Source: DASQGA01 sp038209555
GTDB lineage: Bacteria; Actinomycetota; Thermoleophilia; Gaiellales; Gaiellaceae
Length of the DNA: 20,813 nt
NCBI GenBank assembly: GCA_038209555.1
Contig: JBBQXP010000047.1
Coordinates: forward strand, 1-20,813
Direction of reading: 5' to 3'
Shown: piece by piece, positions 8,735 through 15,709 of the stretch
Numbering within the stretch: position 1 is the stretch's first letter
Layout of the letters: the number at the start of each line of letters is the position of its first letter
The notes under the pieces: generated by a model
The model's input: the letters and a program-made list of their open reading frames with translations, nothing else
Told to the model about the DNA's origin: nothing
The model's database searches: none
Program-made: the position numbers and the translations under genes

Positions 8735-9703
8735 TCACGCCGCCCCGCGGAGCGTCACGGGCACACGCGGTTCGCCACCGACCGCGAGCGCGAGCGGCCA
8801 GACGCAGGCGCTGCCGGCCTGGCGCAATCGCCCGGCGGCGAGATGGCTCGGCACGCTTAGCATCAGCTGCTTGCCGTAGTGGCGCTTCCAGAAAGTGAGG
8901 CCCTCCTCGTACGCCTCGGTCGCGCCTGGGTGCTCCGCGAGATACGGACGCTGCTCGCGCAGGACGAAGAGAGCCATCCGCAGCATGTTGAGCGTGTCGC
9001 ACGACATCGCTGCCGGATGGCGCCGGTACTGCGCGACGACCTGGTCATGACACGCGACCGGGTTCATGCGCGTGACATGCAGGTACAAGTCGTAGTCCTC
9101 AAGCGCACTCAGGCGCGGATCGAAGCCCCCCGTCTCCTCGAGGACCGCGCGACGGTAGACGACCGCCGCGTGCATGCTGATGTAATTCCGCCGCAGCATC
9201 GCTGTGTAGTGGTCGCTCGCCCGGCGTGGCTGGGGCGACCGCCCGGCGCGGCGACCGTCAGGGAGGACGAGCTCGAAGTCGCCGGTCGTGAACGACCGGT
9301 CGTCCGCGATTCGGAGCTCTCTCCACGTCGGCAGGACGGTGCCGTGCTCGTCGATGAGCTCGTAGTGTCCGAAGGCGAAGGCGGCGCCCGGCCAGCGTCC
9401 GAACGCCTGGAGCCCTGCCTCGATTGCGCCGGGCAGGAGTCGGTCGTCCGCGTCCAGGAAGACCACGTAATCGCAGGACGATGCGTGCCAGCCGGAATTC
9501 CGCGCCTCGGAAAGCCCTTTCCGCTCCTGACGGAGGTACGTGACTGATCCATCGCGCGTCGCGACGGCCGGTGTCTCGTCGGTGGAGCCGTCGTCGACCA
9601 CGACGATCTCCGACACGAGCCCCCGCTGCGCGGCGGCACTCGCGATCGCCTCGCCGAGGAAGCGACCCTGGTTGTAGCAGGGGATGACGACCGAGACGCT
9701 CAA
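8735..9703 (-). CDS. Family 2 glycosyltransferase, first gene of the operon (about 322 aa)
   Basis: GT-A glycosyltransferase opening with SVSVVIPCYNQG, followed by VVVDDGSTDE near residue 35 and VFLDADD with the metal ligand at 84-87. The acceptor half shows the LEDYDLY block and a QYRRHP motif. It ends right before the permease GTG. The start is uncertain. A TTG at 9703 places the fold right at the N-terminus but has only a weak GAG upstream. The frame is open for more than 100 further codons upstream, yet that stretch is arginine-rich, lacks a recognisable domain and overlaps the mobile-element repeat. It is the most upstream gene of the polysaccharide operon in this window. Confidence 0.82.
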   Translation of the reverse strand: MSVSVVIPCYNQGRFLGEAIASAAAQRGLVSEIVVVDDGSTDETPAVATRDGSVTYLRQERKGLSEARNSGWHASSCDYVVFLDADDRLLPGAIEAGLQAFGRWPGAAFAFGHYELIDEHGTVLPTWRELRIADDRSFTTGDFELVLPDGRRAGRSPQPRRASDHYTAMLRRNYISMHAAVVYRRAVLEETGGFDPRLSALEDYDLYLHVTRMNPVACHDQVVAQYRRHPAAMSCDTLNMLRMALFVLREQRPYLAEHPGATEAYEEGLTFWKRHYGKQLMLSVPSHLAAGRLRQAGSACVWPLALAVGGEPRVPVTLRGAA

Positions 9704-10040
9704 CTGAACTCGAAGGAGAGAGCAAGCGATGCTGGGAATAGATCCACCGGCCTCGAATGTGTTTTCGAGACTCCGGGAGCATCTCCTTCGGCAGCAACCG
9801 CGCCAACCAGCGCGCGTGGCACGCGGCAGCTGCCGCCCGGCTCTCACCCGCTCCTTGGCAAGCGCGACGTGAACCTGATCGACGTCCACTCTGAGCCATA
9901 CCCCAGCGTCGATACGTCCCGAACCGATGCCTCGCGCGTTTCGACGTACCCTCCCTCCTCCGGCGAGACGGAAGAGGGGCTGCTTGGGACGTTCTGTGTC
10001 CAGACTGCCCCAACCTGATTCCGTCCAGCCTGCGGTTTGA
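9704..10040. other. Intergenic region upstream of the polysaccharide operon
   Basis: No convincing gene is visible. Short open frames on both strands have arginine/serine-rich translations typical of GC-rich noncoding DNA. The operon promoter is expected here on the minus strand, but I cannot point to a clear -35/-10 pair. The right edge meets the att-like repeat beginning at 10041. Confidence 0.5.
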
Positions 10041-10209
10041 GCCAACATTCGTGCGAACACCGTGCGAACACCACGTTGTCGCGCGATCACCACTAGGCAC
10101 ACCTAATGCTTCGCTAAACCGCATGAAAACTGGCTCTGGGTGACCTCAGTTGACGGGGGTGGACACGGCTCCATCACTCGTAATGAAGGGGTCCCCGGTT
10201 CGAGTCCGG
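10041..10209 (+). repeat. Direct repeat copy A ending in a tRNA-Thr(CGT)-like 3' half
   Basis: This roughly 170-base sequence recurs in the same orientation at 12310-12480. It contains an 11-base unit GTGCGAACACC twice in tandem (10051-10072) and a GCTAAA..GCATGAAAA block (10113-10129). It ends with a tRNA-like half. There the anticodon stem-loop CATCA/CTCGTAA/TGAAG (10172-10188) has anticodon CGT at 10179-10181, and a T-arm with TTCGAGT follows. One anticodon-stem pair is broken (A-A) and no acceptor or D-arm is present, so it is not a functional tRNA. Similarity between copies stops just after GAGTCCGG, within the T-arm. This looks like an attachment-site remnant. Confidence 0.75.
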
Positions 10210-10339
10210 ACGTCGGCTTTAAGCCTGGCTTCGCATGCGGGCATCGCGCGGATCTTGACGGCAATCCCGCTGGTCACACGCTGTCGCCGGAGCGCCGTGG
10301 GGGTGGTCGCGTGGGCCGTCGTGCGCGCCCGCCTCTCGG

Positions 10340-11551
10340 CTAGGGCAGCCCGTAGGCGCGGACGTAGTCGACCCACAGGTGCGTCGGGCTGGTCGCGCGG
10401 GCAACGAACTCGTCCTGCATCGCGAGTGTGAGGCGCATGTAGAGCGGAAGCTTTGCTTCCGGGTAGGTCGGGAAGCGGGACAGCTCCTTGCCATCGAGGT
10501 AGATGATGATCCAGTCAGGCGTGACCCTGCACCCGTAGCGGTGGAACTGACCGTCGAACATGTCATTCCAGCCCCAAATCGCCATGTTCTGCGTCGAAGA
10601 GAGGCCAGAGTAGTTCCCCTTGGAGACGTTCGACTGGAGAGAGTGGCGATGAACGGCCATGTGGTAGCCGTCGTAGTCGGCGTCGCCGTACGCCTCGATG
10701 ACGTCGATCTCAGCGCGTGTCTGAGCCGAGTCTTCGTAGGTTTTGGGGGTGTAGAGCCAGAACGCCGGCCAAGAGACAGCCTTCTCGAAAGCCATCCGCG
10801 CCTCGAAGTAGCCATAGCGCTGTGCGTATCCGTAGCCGATGTTGTTCACCGTCTGGATGTGGCCCGAGTACCACGACGTATCCACCTTCTGCATCGTGAT
10901 CGTGAGCACTCCGGGCGTGTCGATAGCGAACGTCACGGGCGTCTGCGAAGGGCTGAGGAAGTGCGCTACGGACGTATCCGGTCGCGCCGGCGCATACCAC
11001 GGCCCTGAGCCAGTGACACCGTCCGTGATGGTGGAGAGCGAGTCGAAGTTATCTTCAAACCTCTTCGTGTAGCCCGTGAGGTCGAGTGGTTCGCCCTTGT
11101 GTGAGCCGTCCCATGCGGCGCCGGCCCAGTCGAAGCCAATAGGTTCGCAGTTGAGAACGTTTTCCCCCAGTCTGCATATGTCCCTGCCAGCGCCGCCATC
11201 GAGGAGGTCGGTCCCTCCCCCGCCATTGAGAAAGTCTTTGCCGCCGCCTCCGTCGATGTGGTCCTTTCCCCGGCCGCCGTTCGCCTTGTCCGCTCCCCGC
11301 CCGAGGAAGAGCCTGTCAAATCCCGGACCGCCACACACCAAGTCGTTGCCTTGGCGCGCCCTAACCCGATCGTCCCCTCGCCCGGCGACGATGATGTCCC
11401 GGGCCGCCGTACCGACCAGCTGGTCGTTTCCGCTTGTGCCAACGATCGTCGCTTGGTGTCCGAAGCACGTTTGTGAGGCGGCCACGCCCGGCGCTCCCAG
11501 GAATGCGAGGGCGCTCACGAAAGCGATCGCGCCTACCTTCAGGAACTTCAT
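10340..11551 (-). CDS. Secreted GH16 glycoside hydrolase with N-terminal RTX calcium-binding repeats
   Basis: Predicted extracellular beta-glucanase-like enzyme. Residues 1-25 are a Sec signal peptide (basic start, hydrophobic core, GVAAS cleavage region). Residues about 37-128 hold hemolysin-type GGxGxD repeats (for example GGRGKDHIDGGGGKDFLNGG) that bind calcium. The GH16 domain fills about 160-403, with the catalytic motif EIDVIE at 281-286 (nucleophile E281, acid/base E286, D283 between). The substrate could be laminarin, licheninan, agar-type or a self-made glycan; I cannot tell. The ATG at 11551 overlaps the stop of a 42-residue upstream gene as ATGA, and AAGGGG lies just upstream. The gene is less GC-rich than the flanking operons and is bracketed by att-like repeats, which suggests acquisition by transfer. 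Confidence 0.9.
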   Translation of the reverse strand: MKFLKVGAIAFVSALAFLGAPGVAASQTCFGHQATIVGTSGNDQLVGTAARDIIVAGRGDDRVRARQGNDLVCGGPGFDRLFLGRGADKANGGRGKDHIDGGGGKDFLNGGGGTDLLDGGAGRDICRLGENVLNCEPIGFDWAGAAWDGSHKGEPLDLTGYTKRFEDNFDSLSTITDGVTGSGPWYAPARPDTSVAHFLSPSQTPVTFAIDTPGVLTITMQKVDTSWYSGHIQTVNNIGYGYAQRYGYFEARMAFEKAVSWPAFWLYTPKTYEDSAQTRAEIDVIEAYGDADYDGYHMAVHRHSLQSNVSKGNYSGLSSTQNMAIWGWNDMFDGQFHRYGCRVTPDWIIIYLDGKELSRFPTYPEAKLPLYMRLTLAMQDEFVARATSPTHLWVDYVRAYGLP

Positions 11552-11676
11552 AACCCCTTTTCCTGCTGTTGTGCTGCGTGGCGATGATCGAACGTCGGGC
11601 AGAGCATGTAGCCGGCGACGATGAGCACAGCCAGTATGAAGGTGCGGCCCATGCCGAAGGAATCGGCACCGCTCAT
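11548..11676 (-). CDS. Small single-pass membrane protein (42 aa) coupled to the GH16 gene
   Basis: An ATG at 11676 opens a 42-codon frame. The product has a short polar N-terminus, one hydrophobic segment (about residues 12-28, FILAVLIVAGYMLCPTF) and a charged tail ending in QQQEKGL. Its TGA overlaps the GH16 start codon as ATGA, the normal sign of translational coupling, and the GH16 Shine-Dalgarno lies within its last codons. I recognise no family. The Shine-Dalgarno of this small gene is weak, which lowers confidence. It could be a leader gene controlling GH16 translation or a small membrane partner. Confidence 0.55.
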   Translation of the reverse strand: MSGADSFGMGRTFILAVLIVAGYMLCPTFDHRHAAQQQEKGL

Positions 11677-11744
11677 CGAAGCGCTCAGTGACCTTAAAGG
11701 GTATTTTTGCTTATGCGAACGTGGGTTCGTGACCTTGCAGCAGC

Positions 11745-12011
11745 TTACGCTCGCTTTCGTCGCTGGATCAATACCCGTAGTGTGGGGGACGCTCTAGCCT
11801 GCGTCGCTGAGCCTTGCGTGGTGGCAGCATGTGGGGGTCGAGCGCATAGCGGATTCCGTAGGGCTTGGCCGAGGCAAGCGGTAACGCAACGCAGCGTGCG
11901 ACGTTCCCCGGAGAGCCGCGGAGCCGCAGGAGTGGCGTCGTGCCCGTGCCGCTTGCAGCCGGTGGGAACGAGCAGCACCGCCAGCGCCAGCAAAATCGCG
12001 AACCTGTTCAC
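11745..12011 (-). CDS. Possible small lipoprotein, or the 5' fragment of one (88 aa)
   Basis: The GTG at 12011 opens a frame beginning MNRFAILLALAVLLVPTGC. That is a convincing lipoprotein signal: a short basic start, a hydrophobic core and Cys19 as the lipidation site. The lipobox has Pro instead of Leu at -3. The remaining 70 residues are arginine-rich and resemble no family I know, so the gene may be a truncated lipoprotein running into unrelated sequence. A possible promoter with a perfect TTGACA at 12057-12052 precedes it. It lies in the element-debris strip between the two long direct repeats. Confidence 0.38.
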   Translation of the reverse strand: MNRFAILLALAVLLVPTGCKRHGHDATPAAPRLSGERRTLRCVTACLGQALRNPLCARPPHAATTQGSATQARASPTLRVLIQRRKRA

Positions 12012-12028
12012 GAGCTATTCCGAACTCT

Positions 12029-12057
12029 CGCTTACGACTTTAGCCGGCTGTTGTCAA
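12029..12057 (-). promoter_or_regulatory. Candidate promoter for the possible lipoprotein gene
   Basis: On the minus strand, TTGACA (12057-12052) is followed after 17 bases by TAAGCG (12034-12029). The GTG start of the possible lipoprotein gene lies 18 bases beyond. The -35 is a perfect consensus match, but the -10 is poor. Confidence 0.33.
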
Positions 12058-12250
12058 GGTCGGTGGTCGGCTCAAGTCGCTAAGAGGTACTGGGTAAGAA
12101 CACGAGGGTGTCGACCTAGACAACATGCCGTTCCGGGCATATCCCGCATGGGACCGCCGGAGGCTCCCGCCGATGCCTCGCAATCGCCGCAGCGAGGAGA
12201 TGAAAACCGCGGCTCACACCGCAAATCCCCGGCGATGCCCAATAACCCGA

Positions 12251-12282
12251 GCTAACACGACCGGCCTGTCACACCGGAGGTC
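12251..12282 (+). pseudogene. tRNA-Asp(GTC)-like fragment
   Basis: The sequence runs from a D-loop-like TAACACG through an anticodon arm with stem CCGGC (12261-12265), loop CTGTCAC (12266-12272, anticodon GTC) and 3' arm ACCGG, then a variable-loop-like AGGTC. One stem pair is broken (C-A). Neither acceptor arm nor T-arm can be found beside it, so it is a relic rather than a gene. Resemblance to actinobacterial tRNA-Asp is from memory of the family. Confidence 0.42.
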
Positions 12283-12309
12283 TGGGGCAGGCTCTCACCT
12301 GAGCGAACA

Positions 12310-12480
12310 GCCGACGTTCAGTGCGAACACCGTGCGAACACCACGTTGTCGCCAGATGACTAGCGGGGAAACGCTGAGCTCCGCTAAGCGGCATGAAAAG
12401 CGGCCCTGAGTGACCCCTGGTTGACGGTCGAGGACAGGGCTCCATCACTCGTAATGAAGGGGTCGCCGATTCGAGTCCGG
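12310..12480 (+). repeat. Direct repeat copy B ending in a tRNA-Thr(CGT)-like 3' half
   Basis: Second copy of the repeat at 10041-10209, same orientation. The blocks from GTGCGAACACC x2 through ACGTTGTCGC (12321-12352) and from GGCTCCATC through GAAGGGGTC (12438-12464) are identical to copy A. The T-arm is more degenerate (GCCGA opposite TCCGG). A GCTAAGCGGCATGAAAAG block lies at 12383-12400. The two copies enclose about 2.1 kb with the GH16 gene and its small partner. Confidence 0.75.
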
Positions 12481-12598
12481 TAGCAAGAGGGCCTGACGGA
12501 ACGGAGCGAGCGACGTCGGACGCGACAGACCCGGTCGATCCTCTGAAAGCTCTATATTCCGACCTGAAGCTTATTCAAGCAACCGTGGAGACTCCAGT

Positions 12599-12964
12599 AT
12601 GAGCAGATTTGGCAAAAATTTTGCGCGAGTGCTCGGTCTGCATGCTCTAACGGGCAGGCAGGCGGCTCGGCTTCTAGGCGTAAGCGAACAGGCCGTCAGC
12701 GAGTGGCTAACCGGGAAGCGGGAGCCGGGAACCTCCAGCCTCACGCAGATCGCATCCAGCTTCGAGCTGGATGCACTTCGTCTGATGAACGAGCCGTTCA
12801 CGGCCGTTTTGCCGCAGCTTGCCGACCCTGATCGATTCGATCGGGTCGAGAAGCGCCTCAGCGGCGTCGAGTGGGTGACCGACACGAGGGGTTACGCGCG
12901 CATCGAGTCGGCGCGCGCGCCAAAATCGGACACGGTACGCGAGCTAGCCAAGAGGAGGCGATAG
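12599..12964 (+). CDS. XRE-family helix-turn-helix regulator (121 aa)
   Basis: Small DNA-binding protein. Residues about 17-58 form a helix-turn-helix of the XRE/Cro type (LTGRQAARLLGVSEQAVSEWLTGKRE). The C-terminal half is charged and has no recognised domain. A GTGGAG lies about eight bases before the ATG and a TATATT hexamer lies further upstream. Its base composition is less GC-rich than the chromosomal-looking genes. It stands alone between repeat copy B and tRNA-Ala, so it is probably a regulator left by, or belonging to, a mobile element. No toxin partner is visible next to it. Confidence 0.78.
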   Translation: MSRFGKNFARVLGLHALTGRQAARLLGVSEQAVSEWLTGKREPGTSSLTQIASSFELDALRLMNEPFTAVLPQLADPDRFDRVEKRLSGVEWVTDTRGYARIESARAPKSDTVRELAKRRR

Positions 12965-13011
12965 ACTTGGAGAACACTGCATGGGTGAAAAGCCCGGATT
13001 TGCAGGATAAA

Positions 13012-13084
13012 GGGGCGTTAGCTCAGCTGGGAGAGCGCCGGCTTTGCAAGCCGGAGGTCACCGGTTCGATCCCGGTACGCTCCA
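13012..13084 (+). tRNA. tRNA-Ala(TGC)
   Basis: A full cloverleaf can be drawn: acceptor GGGGCGT with ACGCTCC, D-stem GCTC/GAGC, anticodon stem CCGGC/GCCGG, loop TTTGCAA with anticodon TGC at 13045-13047, and T-arm ACCGG TTCGATC CCGGT. The G3-U70 wobble pair, the alanine identity element, is present. The discriminator is A and no CCA is encoded. The 3' part from 13041 recurs at 20428-20472, so this gene appears to have been used as an integration site and kept intact by the incoming element's copy of the 3' half. Confidence 0.97.
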
Positions 13085-13085
13085 C
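13041..13085 (+). repeat. Left attachment-site repeat (3' part of tRNA-Ala)
   Basis: These 45 bases, from the end of the 5' anticodon stem to one base past the tRNA, are repeated without change at 20428-20472 in the same orientation. This is the usual footprint of a tyrosine-integrase element inserted in a tRNA 3' end. The intact tRNA lies on this side. Confidence 0.85.
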
Positions 13086-13146
13086 TCGAAACTCGCTGCA
13101 TGCCCCCCATTTTCGTTGACCGTTTGGGCGACGCCGCCAAGCCGTT

Positions 13147-13170
13147 GCTAACGCTCTGCTAAGGAAAGCG
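13147..13170 (+). repeat. Candidate arm-type site, left end of island
   Basis: Two GCTAA half-sites 11 bases apart (GCTAAC at 13147, GCTAAG at 13158), followed by GAAA. The first 21 bases differ at only two positions from 20281-20301, which lies just inside the other end of the island in the same orientation. It sits about 60 bases from the core repeat. Inferred to bind integrase or excisionase. Confidence 0.6.
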
Positions 13171-13285
13171 TGGCCAAAGGCAGGGCGGCGGGAACTCGCC
13201 CGACGGCGACTGGGCCGGCTCGAGCCTGATCTCGTCGCCGAGCTCGACGGCGTCGCTTCGTTCTTGATCTTGCGAGACTGACGCC

Positions 13286-14518
13286 GTGCCGCTTCGCAGC
13301 CGGCCTCTGCTCGCGCTTCTCGCGGCCGAGGCCGTCTCAACGACGGGATCGCAGATGACCTGGCTTGCGGTCCCGTGGTTCGTCCTCGAGACGACGGGAT
13401 CGCCGACGCGCATGTCCATCGTTCTCGCGGCCGAGTTCCTCGGCACCGCGCTTGTGGGGATTCCGAGCGGAGCGGTTTCGGCCCGCCTCGGCGCTCGCAC
13501 GATGCTACTCGCGTGCGATCTCGTCAGAGCGCCGCTTGTCGCGCTCGTGCCGCTGCTCCATATGGCGGAGCTCCTGAGCTTCCCGCTCCTCGCCGCGATT
13601 GCATTCGTCCTTGGTGCACTCTGGACGCCCGCCTATTCGTCGCAGCGAGTGATCCTGCCGGAGCTGCTGGGTGAAGACGACCGCGTGCTGGTGCAGGCGA
13701 ACGCCTTGCTGCGCGCAACAACGAGCACGACCGTGCTCGTTGGCCCGCCTATTGCCGGCTTGCTGATCGCGGCGCTCGGAGCGAGCAACGTACTTTGGCT
13801 CGACGCAGGCACCTTCCTCGTCTCGTTCGCACTCATCGCGCTCTTCGTTCCTCCCGGAGACCGGCGCCCGGAGGCGGAGGATGCCCGTGGGCTCTTCGCC
13901 GGGGTTCGTTTCCTCTGGCGGGACAGGCTGCTCCGACCGTGGACGCTCGCCGGCGCGGGGTTCGAGCTCGGCTCGCAAGCCCTGTTCGCAGTGATCCCGG
14001 TGCTCGCGTTCCTCCGGTTCGACGACCCCACCGTGGCCGGGTGGCTGTGGGCTGCATTTGGCGCCGCCGGCATTGCGGGGAGCGTGCTCGTCGTCGTGGC
14101 GCTTCGCCGGATCGATCCCTATCTGATCGTCGTCGTCGCCAAGGTCGGTCAGCTCGTTCTCTTCTGGCTGCTCGCCCTCGATCTCCCTGTGGTCGCGTTC
14201 GGTGCAACGGTCGCAGGCGTGAGCTTCCTCGCCTCGTTCATCAACGCGCCCGTAACGGCCGTCCAGACGACCCGCGCGCCGGTTTCGGTCCGCCCGCACG
14301 CGATGGCGGCGTACATGACCCTCACGCTGGTGGCGGGAACGGTCGGGCTCGCGTCGGCAGGCCCGGTCATCGAGCACGTCGGATTCCGCGCCGTCTTCGT
14401 CGGCATCGCCCTGGTCCACACCATTGGATCGCCCCCGTTCATTCTCGCCGCCCTCCGCGAGCGGGCCGAGCGACCGCCCGGGCCGCCCGTCAGGGCGAAT
14501 GAACGAGCTCGAGCTTGA
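13286..14518 (+). CDS. MFS transporter, EntS-like / transmembrane secretion effector type
   Basis: Integral membrane protein of 410 residues with 10-12 hydrophobic segments and the N-terminal pattern of the MFS_3 group: an LAAEAVSTTGSQMTWLAVPWF first helix, then FLGTALVGIPSGAVSARLGARTMLLACD with the loop 2-3 basic motif. Members export siderophores, peptides or drugs by proton antiport; the substrate here is unknown. The GTG at 13286 is chosen because the first helix starts right after it, but its Shine-Dalgarno is weak. It converges on the integrase gene with an 11-base gap and no evident terminator. Its location inside the tRNA-Ala repeats makes it likely cargo of the island. Confidence 0.87.
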   Translation: MPLRSRPLLALLAAEAVSTTGSQMTWLAVPWFVLETTGSPTRMSIVLAAEFLGTALVGIPSGAVSARLGARTMLLACDLVRAPLVALVPLLHMAELLSFPLLAAIAFVLGALWTPAYSSQRVILPELLGEDDRVLVQANALLRATTSTTVLVGPPIAGLLIAALGASNVLWLDAGTFLVSFALIALFVPPGDRRPEAEDARGLFAGVRFLWRDRLLRPWTLAGAGFELGSQALFAVIPVLAFLRFDDPTVAGWLWAAFGAAGIAGSVLVVVALRRIDPYLIVVVAKVGQLVLFWLLALDLPVVAFGATVAGVSFLASFINAPVTAVQTTRAPVSVRPHAMAAYMTLTLVAGTVGLASAGPVIEHVGFRAVFVGIALVHTIGSPPFILAALRERAERPPGPPVRANERARA

Positions 14519-14529
14519 TCCCTTCTGGA

Positions 14530-15696
14530 TCACGGAGGCGCATGCGCCTTAGACGGCTGGGCCGCTGGGTCGAAGCGGTCAGCCGCCTGGGTGATACGAG
14601 AGTCGAGCAGGTGGGAGTAGCGCTTGAGTGTGATGAGCGGGTTAGCGTGGCCGGCGATTGCCTGCACGAGCTTGATGTCCGCGCCGGCGCCTACTAGGCG
14701 CGACACGCACGTATGCCGCAGGTCGTGGAAGCGGTAGCCCGCGTCCTCGAGTCCTGCGCGGCGGAGCGCCGGGCCCCACACCCGCTGACGGAAGTTCGAC
14801 GGCTGGAGCGGCGTGCCACGCATCGAACCGAACACGAGCTCATCGGGTGCGTAGCGACCGCGCTCGACGGCTCGGGCGGCCAGCTCGAAGAACGCCGCTT
14901 CGACGGAGGGGAACAGCGGGACTGAGCGGACGCCCGAGTCCGTCTTCGGCCGCCGCAACTCCTGCCGCGAGTAGGCGTGCTCGACGCGGATCAGTCGGCG
15001 CTCGCGGTCGATCTCTCGCCAGCGGAGGGCGCGGAGCTCGCCGAGGCGGAGTCCTGTGCCGAGCGCGACGTCGAAGAGACAGACGAAGAAGAGATCGCGT
15101 TCTCGACGAAGCGGATCGTCTGGAGCGAGCTCGAGGAGCGCCTGCCGGATCGCCTCGGTATGCTCCGGCGGCAACTCCTTCCCGCCGAAGTCCTGCGCCG
15201 GCGGCAGGTCGGCTCGCGCGGCCGGATTCGTGAGAAGGAGGCCCTGGCGGACCGCGTCGGCGAGCATCTTGCGCAGCGGAACGACGACGTTGCGGACGGT
15301 GCCGGGCGCCTTGCCGTCCGCCTCGAGCTCGGCGATGAGGCAGTCGACGTCCTCGGTACGGAGCGAGGAGAGCGCTCGCTCGCCGAGACGCGGCTGCACG
15401 TGCCGCCGCAGATTGAGCCTGTAGCCCTCGAAGGTCGACGGGGAAAGCCGCGTCCGCCCACCGCCGCCGACACGGGCGGGATCGCGATGCGCGAGCCAGC
15501 GCTCGGCGTACGAGGCGAGCGTCTCGCTGCTCGGCTCGCGCCAGGTCCCCGTGTCGACCTCGCGCTTCCTGGTTGTGAGTGCGCGCTCGGCCTCGCGTCG
15601 GCTCGGGCCGATCGTCTCCCACTTCTGCTTGCCGCCGACGTAGTAGACGATCGCGTAGTTCCCGCTGGGACGCTTGACGATCGATCCTCGAGCCAT
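14530..15696 (-). CDS. int: Tyrosine recombinase / site-specific integrase
   Basis: 388-residue integrase of the phage and ICE type. Residues 1-50 form an Arm-binding-like N-terminus (GSIVKRPSGNYAIVYYVGGK). Residues about 58-165 are the SAM-like core-binding domain, and the catalytic domain follows. The active-site set is complete: R217 (GTGLRLGE), K251 (RRPKTDSG), H324 and R327 (FHDLRHT), H350 (AGHANP) and the nucleophile Y360 (LKRYSHL). GGGAGG about nine bases before the ATG fixes the start. It lies 13 bases after the excisionase-like gene on the same strand. It is the likely enzyme that inserted the island in tRNA-Ala, although the MFS gene separates it from the tRNA, which is less common. 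Confidence 0.93.
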   Translation of the reverse strand: MARGSIVKRPSGNYAIVYYVGGKQKWETIGPSRREAERALTTRKREVDTGTWREPSSETLASYAERWLAHRDPARVGGGGRTRLSPSTFEGYRLNLRRHVQPRLGERALSSLRTEDVDCLIAELEADGKAPGTVRNVVVPLRKMLADAVRQGLLLTNPAARADLPPAQDFGGKELPPEHTEAIRQALLELAPDDPLRRERDLFFVCLFDVALGTGLRLGELRALRWREIDRERRLIRVEHAYSRQELRRPKTDSGVRSVPLFPSVEAAFFELAARAVERGRYAPDELVFGSMRGTPLQPSNFRQRVWGPALRRAGLEDAGYRFHDLRHTCVSRLVGAGADIKLVQAIAGHANPLITLKRYSHLLDSRITQAADRFDPAAQPSKAHAPP

Positions 15697-15709
15697 CGCG
15701 TTCTCCTCC

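Larger units (their letters stand above)
12012..12598. other. Gene-free strip with element and tRNA debris
   Basis: No believable protein-coding gene is seen here. The strip holds the possible lipoprotein promoter, a tRNA-Asp-like fragment (12251-12282) and direct-repeat copy B (12310-12480). A TATATT hexamer at 12553-12558 could be the -10 of the XRE gene that follows; no good -35 is paired with it. The open frame on the plus strand across 11707-12255 has a translation with no domain or periodicity. Confidence 0.5.

Noticed and set aside
9704..10102. N-terminal extension of the first operon glycosyltransferase
   Set aside because: The frame is open but has no Shine-Dalgarno, domain or signal peptide, and it runs into the direct repeat. 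The GT2 fold starts at about 9703.
10140..10215. Complete tRNA-Thr(CGT) gene
   Set aside because: Only the anticodon and T-arm halves are recognisable. A stem pair is broken, the T-stem closing pair fails, and there is no matching acceptor or D-arm.
11707..12255. 182-codon open frame on the plus strand
   Set aside because: The translation has no motif, no periodicity and an implausible mix of Arg, Ser and Cys. It also crosses the tRNA-Asp-like fragment.
12571..12885. 104-codon frame opposite the XRE gene at 12599
   Set aside because: It is a shadow of the helix-turn-helix gene, whose plus-strand reading has a clear XRE motif and a Shine-Dalgarno.
13505..14533. 342-codon open frame on the minus strand
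   Set aside because: It lies fully opposite the MFS gene. The translation is rich in Glu, Arg and His without hydrophobic core or motifs, the mirror of a membrane protein gene.
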